From assembly GCA_041488395.1 (NCBI GenBank), contig JBGPPE010000004.1, positions 1 through 38,143 on the forward strand: 38,143 nt of DNA, written 5' to 3'. The notes under the pieces are model-generated. The model made no database searches and had not been told where the DNA came from. It saw nothing but the letters and a program-made list of their open reading frames with translations. Origin of the DNA: 39-52-133 sp041488395. Its GTDB lineage: Bacteria > Pseudomonadota > Gammaproteobacteria > Burkholderiales > Gallionellaceae. Position 1 is the stretch's first letter. The number at the start of each line of letters is the position of its first letter. The position numbers and the translations under genes are program-made. Positions 34,579 through 38,143 of this stretch are shown one piece after another.

Positions 34579-34920
34579 ATGCATGAGATGTCCCTGGCCG
34601 AGAGCGTGCTGCAAATTATCGAGGACACCGCGCGGGCACAACCCTTCCGGCGCGTGCGCACGGTGGTGCTGGAAATAGGCGCCTTGTCTGCGGTGGAGCC
34701 CGAGGCGATGATTTTCTGCTTTGATGCCGTCACCCGCGGCAGCATCGCCGAAGGTGCCAGGCTGGAAATCGTCGAAGTATCCGGCACCGGCTGGTGCATG
34801 GAGTGCAGCAAGAGTGTCACCCTGAGCGAGCGTTTCGGGCTGTGCCCGGAGTGCGGCGATGCCCGCGTCGAGATTACCAGCGGCAACGAGATGCGCGTCA
34901 AGGATCTGGAAGTGGAATAA
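34579..34920 (+). CDS. hypA: Hydrogenase nickel insertion protein HypA
   Basis: Delivers nickel to the HoxH precursor with HypB. The start MHEMSLAESVL has the nickel-binding H2 and E3. The zinc site is C73, C76, C89 and C92 (CMECSKSV, CPECG). ATG 34579 gives 113 residues, the family size; the frame opens earlier (34507) but nickel binding needs the Met-His-Glu start. The ribosome site is poor. Confidence 0.94.
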   Translation: MHEMSLAESVLQIIEDTARAQPFRRVRTVVLEIGALSAVEPEAMIFCFDAVTRGSIAEGARLEIVEVSGTGWCMECSKSVTLSERFGLCPECGDARVEITSGNEMRVKDLEVE

Positions 34921-34939
34921 ACTGCAAGACAAACCTCTT

Positions 34940-35217
34940 ACCACAGAGACACAGAGGCACAGAGAAAACCTATTAGGGGAAACGCTGAACAAATCTGATT
35001 CGTCGTTCCCGCGAAGGCGGGAACCCAGTCTAATCAAACAGCTGGATCCCCGCCTTCGCGGGGATGACGACTTAATCAGCGCATCCTTAGGAAAATTTAG
35101 CGGCGCTTGGGCATACCTGTGGCGCTGGTGAGTGTCTCGCTTGGTCGATCTCTCATCTTCATTGATGTGTGTCTTTTTTCCTTTCTCTGTGCCTCTGTGC
35201 CTCTGTGTCTCTGTGGT
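34940..35217. repeat. MITE-like inverted-repeat composite between hypA and hypB
   Basis: Outer arms: 34940-34968 (ACCACAGAGACACAGAGG...) and its inverted form at 35182-35217, which has one more CACAGAGG-type unit. Inside are two GC-rich hairpins in opposite orientation: TTCCCGC-GAAG-GCGGGAA (35006-35023) and ATCCCCGC-CTTC-GCGGGGAT (35046-35065). No gene is supported in 34921-35242. The layout matches the hoxU-hoxY composite: simple-sequence outer arms around a different inner repeat. Confidence 0.75.
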
Positions 35218-35242
35218 GAAGGTTTTTCAAGGAGAATGAATA

Positions 35243-36088
35243 ATGTGTACCACCTGCGGTTGTGGCAGCAATGAAGTGTTGATCGGCGGCAAGCTTGTCG
35301 CCAAACGCCAGGCGCGCAAGGCAGCCCCCTCTGCCCTCTCCTACCGCCCGCATAGCGAGCACGCTCACTCTGCAGCCGAGCATACTCACACGCCCGCGCC
35401 TATCTCCGCCCCCATACATAACCCCGATCCCGCCAGCACGCGCCGGATACTGGTCGAGCGCGACCTCCTCGCCAAGAATGATGCGCTGGCGGCCACTAAT
35501 CGTGTTTTTTTCGATGCACGCCACATGCTGGCACTCAACCTGGTTTCCAGCCCCGGCTCGGGCAAGACCACACTGCTGGTACGCACCATCGAAGCGCTCA
35601 AGCACAAGAAAGCGGTGGCCGTGATTGAAGGCGATCAGCAGACCGAAAACGATGCCGAGCGCATTCGCGCCACCGGCGTGCAAGCCATCCAGATCAACAC
35701 CGGCAAGGGCTGCCACCTCGACGCCGGCATGGTGGGCCAGGCGCTGAAGCAGCTCAGCCTGCCCTCCGAGTCGGTGTTGTTTATCGAAAACGTCGGCAAC
35801 CTGGTGTGCCCCGCCTCTTTCGATCTGGGCGAGGAATGCAAGGTGGTAGTGCTGTCGGTGACCGAGGGCGAAGACAAGCCGCTCAAGTATCCCGACATGT
35901 TCCGCGCTGCACGGCTGATGCTGCTGAACAAATGCGACCTGCTGCCCTATTTGAATTTTGATGTGGCGCTGGCTGCTGCCAATGCACGGAAGGTGAACCC
36001 TGATATCGAAATCATCCAGCTCTCTGCCACCAGCGGTGTGGGGATGGCTGAGTGGCTGGAGTGGATTGAGCGTGCGCAGCAACAGTAA
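35243..36088 (+). CDS. hypB: Hydrogenase nickel incorporation GTPase HypB
   Basis: A GTPase that drives nickel transfer to the hydrogenase large subunit. The N-terminal high-affinity nickel motif MCTTCGCG (C2, C5, C7) is followed by a His-containing linker (37-50) that may store nickel. The P-loop is SSPGSGKTTLL (GSGKTT 105-110), the metal site at the dimer interface has C157, H158 and C189, and NKCDLLPY is the guanine-specificity motif. 281 residues, complete. GGAG lies eight bases before the ATG. hypC, D, E and F are not in the window. Confidence 0.95.
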   Translation: MCTTCGCGSNEVLIGGKLVAKRQARKAAPSALSYRPHSEHAHSAAEHTHTPAPISAPIHNPDPASTRRILVERDLLAKNDALAATNRVFFDARHMLALNLVSSPGSGKTTLLVRTIEALKHKKAVAVIEGDQQTENDAERIRATGVQAIQINTGKGCHLDAGMVGQALKQLSLPSESVLFIENVGNLVCPASFDLGEECKVVVLSVTEGEDKPLKYPDMFRAARLMLLNKCDLLPYLNFDVALAAANARKVNPDIEIIQLSATSGVGMAEWLEWIERAQQQ

Positions 36089-36444
36089 TTACTAAGGGCG
36101 CTGAGGTTTGCTTTTCAAAGATTATTCAACAAGGCACCGATACGACCGGTTGAATCCGCAGCCAGAAGCAGTCAGTTGAGTGATGTGCCTGATTGTCAGC
36201 TCCTCGGCCATAGCTGCCGGTGATCCTTCTGGCCGGATTGGGCGGTTTTGAATTTATAAGCTGACATACACGCTGGACAGGTACGATGAAGTGACGGAGG
36301 CACATGACATTCAGCGTTTTGCACAAGAAATCGCAAGCCAAGTACTTTCGTGGCATGCAGTCTTTCATGTGTACGAATTATGCTTTACGTATCTCTTGGA
36401 TTTTATTGACCATTGCGGGACAATAGCGGAAACTCAAATCCCCC
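36089..36444. other. Noncoding gap after hypB
   Basis: No supported gene. An 80-codon minus-strand frame (36126-36368) looks like chance. The segment near 36130-36250 (GGCCATAGCTGCCGGTGATCC and neighbours) reminds me of decayed insertion-element ends, but I cannot name one. TTGGAT (36400s) with GACAAT 17 bases later is a weak candidate promoter for the next gene. Confidence 0.4.
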
Positions 36445-36462
36445 TCCATCAAACTTGATGGA
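36445..36462 (+). promoter_or_regulatory. Palindromic operator-like site before the ATPase gene
   Basis: TCCATCAA-AC-TTGATGGA is a perfect 8-base-arm palindrome ending 24 bases before the ATG at 36487. The short two-base centre makes a protein-binding site more likely than an RNA hairpin. It suggests local repression of the ATPase gene. Confidence 0.5.
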
Positions 36463-36486
36463 ATTAAAAAAACAAGGCTGGTTGTA

Positions 36487-38143
36487 ATGTCCAAGACTCA
36501 ACTGAAAAAGCTGGTAATTGAAAATTTCCGTGCGCTCAATAATGTTGAAGTCGAATTTGGTGACCACATCACCGTCGTATGCGGGAAGAACGGCACGTCC
36601 AAGTCGTCCATTCTTGGCATTGCTGCGCAGATATTTAGTTTTGAAAAGGACTACTCCAAAGATAAGGAGCTTTCATTTCGGCAAATTGCTGGCGGGTCGT
36701 TCAAATCCCAGTACAGTGAGCACTTCAGAATCTCGGAAAAGTTCGATGTTCCCGGTTCCATGACGGTCAATATCGAACTTCATGATGGCTATACCGATCA
36801 TTCTGCGATGGCAAAGCTGGAGCTGATGAAGCGGAAATCGACGCGTGGCAATACATTGCCTCGTCCAGTAGTCAGGAACAACAGCACTGCATCTGGCAGC
36901 AGTAACACGAGTAGAAACTTCACGCATCCTGTTATCTTCCTGAGCTTGAAGCGGCTTTATCCGATTGCAGACCGAAAGTACGAGATCAGCGACTTTGAAT
37001 ACCTGAAAAAGCACAAGCAGGAATTCATCAAGCTAACCAATGAACTTCTCAATCGTGGTTCATCTGTTGCTACCGGTACTGATGGGACAATTAGTTCTGC
37101 TGTGGCTCATGGCGACAACTACGACCATGAGTCTGTTTCAGCCGGCGAGGACAATGCAGGCCAAATCATCCTAGCGTTGATGTCTTTCAGAAAGCTGAAA
37201 GAAGAATATCCCGATTACAAGGGGGGGCTGCTGTTGATAGACGAGGCTGATGCGGGGTTGTTCCCAACAGCGCAGGTGAACCTGCTGAAGATGCTTGACC
37301 GTGAATGTAAGAAGCTCAATCTCCAAGTAGTCATGACATCGCATTCACCTGTCTTAATTGAATATGCGTTTGAACAAAGCCAGCACCCGTACAGCAGGCG
37401 CTACAGGACGGTTTACCTGAGCAATACCTACGGCGATGTTCAGGTAATGCAGGATTGGTCTTGGGCGCAAATCAGCGCGGACATCAATACGAAGACTATC
37501 GTCGCAGCATCTGGGACATCGTTACCAAGCGTGAATGTCTATTTTGAGGATAAAGAGGCTGCGGATTTCTTCGCTGCCTTGATAGCCCGGCAGCCCATAC
37601 GGAAATTTACGACAGCTATGTTGGAGACGACACTTGGGTGTAACAGCTATCTGGATTTGATCAAGCACAAAGTTCCTGAATTTGCCGAGAAAAGTATCAT
37701 TTGCTTGGATTCGGATGCAGCCCAACATATCAAGGGAAAGAAGCTCAAGACGGTTGTTCTGTTACCAGGCGCGTTGCCTCCCGACCAGTTAATTTTCGAA
37801 CACCTGTATAACCTTCCCGCTGATCACGAATTCTGGAAAAACAATATGCAGTTCACGCGGGATGTATTTACCAATTTAGCCCGAGATGTGATAAACGAGT
37901 TTGCAATCAATGGTAATGCTGCTGATGTGAAAAACAGTGTCGCCGCGTATCAGGGAAACAAAACGCCAAGGGAAGTCTTCAAACGGTTTTACAAGGACGA
38001 GGACTTTCAAAAGTTGGTGACCTCTGGCGCGAAGCCATACAATCCGTGGAAGCATTGGGTCGAAAGCAATCCGTCGGCCAGCAACGAATTCTTGGAAAAT
38101 TTCAAGGCCGCTATTCACGATGTAATGAAAAATGGATACACCG
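36487..38143 (+). CDS. OLD-like AAA ATPase with TOPRIM nuclease domain, 3' truncated by window
   Basis: Open for 552 codons to the right edge. The ABC/SMC-type ATPase has Walker A GKNGTSKSS (33-41), a signature-like SVSAGEDNAGQ (217-226), Walker B GLLLIDEADAGLFP (247-260) and H-loop MTSHSPVL (283-290). The TOPRIM part follows: VYFEDKEAADFF with E354 as the likely catalytic Glu, IICLDSDA with D408 and D410, then LLPGALPPDQLIFEHL, as in OLD nucleases. This architecture is shared by OLD proteins, Gabija GajA and related phage-defence ATPases; the subclass cannot be fixed without the C-terminus and the next gene. Codon and base composition look less GC-rich than hox/hyp, suggesting transfer. No strong ribosome site. 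Confidence 0.8.
   Translation, partial: MSKTQLKKLVIENFRALNNVEVEFGDHITVVCGKNGTSKSSILGIAAQIFSFEKDYSKDKELSFRQIAGGSFKSQYSEHFRISEKFDVPGSMTVNIELHDGYTDHSAMAKLELMKRKSTRGNTLPRPVVRNNSTASGSSNTSRNFTHPVIFLSLKRLYPIADRKYEISDFEYLKKHKQEFIKLTNELLNRGSSVATGTDGTISSAVAHGDNYDHESVSAGEDNAGQIILALMSFRKLKEEYPDYKGGLLLIDEADAGLFPTAQVNLLKMLDRECKKLNLQVVMTSHSPVLIEYAFEQSQHPYSRRYRTVYLSNTYGDVQVMQDWSWAQISADINTKTIVAASGTSLPSVNVYFEDKEAADFFAALIARQPIRKFTTAMLETTLGCNSYLDLIKHKVPEFAEKSIICLDSDAAQHIKGKKLKTVVLLPGALPPDQLIFEHLYNLPADHEFWKNNMQFTRDVFTNLARDVINEFAINGNAADVKNSVAAYQGNKTPREVFKRFYKDEDFQKLVTSGAKPYNPWKHWVESNPSASNEFLENFKAAIHDVMKNGYT

Noticed and set aside
34940..35217. Possible CRISPR array from the repeated CACAGAGG units
   Set aside because: The units are contiguous short repeats in two inverted arms, with no unique spacers and no cas genes nearby.
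35159..36082. 307-codon minus-strand frame opposite hypB
   Set aside because: hypB on the plus strand has every family motif; the antisense frame begins in the composite repeat and has no known fold.
36126..36368. 80-codon minus-strand frame after hypB
   Set aside because: No ribosome site, no recognisable domain, and located in a likely decayed intergenic segment.

Overview
The window looks like a chromosomal segment of a betaproteobacterium. The clpP-clpX-lon-hupB-tRNA-ppiD block after tig, a complete ccmABCDEFGHI operon and the protein sequences all point there, possibly to Nitrosomonadales/Gallionellaceae-like or Rhodocyclales-like lineages. I cannot fix the genus from sequence alone. 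Almost everything between 3.9 and 34.4 kb is on the minus strand.

Layout. 1-1690: 5' part of a gene for a very long charged, repetitive, helical protein that runs off the left edge. 2.07-2.23 kb: tRNA-Asn with its own promoter and terminator. 2.47-3.88 kb: MOFRL-type glycerate 2-kinase, convergent with the next operon. 3.89-10.8 kb: full System I cytochrome c maturation operon. 10.95-13.6 kb: ppiD bracketed by two identical tRNA-Asp genes, then tRNA-Val and the HU gene hupB. 13.6-19.4 kb: tig-clpP-clpX-lon protein quality-control block. 19.8-23.8 kb: glycogen synthase and glycogen phosphorylase. 23.96-28.4 kb: four-gene 2-oxoacid (probably pyruvate):ferredoxin oxidoreductase operon whose last gene is a GltD-like flavoprotein fused to a two-cluster ferredoxin. 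28.5-29.14 kb: REP-associated tyrosine transposase (RAYT) with a frameshift, flanked by two inverted GTAG-type REP hairpins. 29.1-34.4 kb: hoxFUYH-hoxW, a soluble NAD-linked [NiFe] hydrogenase with its maturation protease. 34.6-36.1 kb, opposite strand: hypA and hypB nickel-insertion genes. 36.5 kb to the end: an AAA-type ATPase with an apparent TOPRIM domain (OLD/GajA-like), cut by the right edge.

How the genes work together. Glycogen synthase/phosphorylase, pyruvate:ferredoxin oxidoreductase, a flavoprotein able to join NAD(P)H and ferredoxin pools, and a bidirectional NAD-linked hydrogenase make a plausible fermentative or redox-balancing chain from stored glycogen to H2 (or H2 uptake). 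That is inference from co-location. The hydrogenase/por region is also where small mobile or repetitive DNA has collected: a RAYT/REP unit, a 175-bp inverted-repeat composite between hoxU and hoxY, and a second, similarly built composite between hypA and hypB. The ATPase/TOPRIM gene beyond hypB looks less GC-rich than its neighbours and has an operator-like palindrome just upstream; it may mark the edge of a defence or accessory island continuing outside the window.
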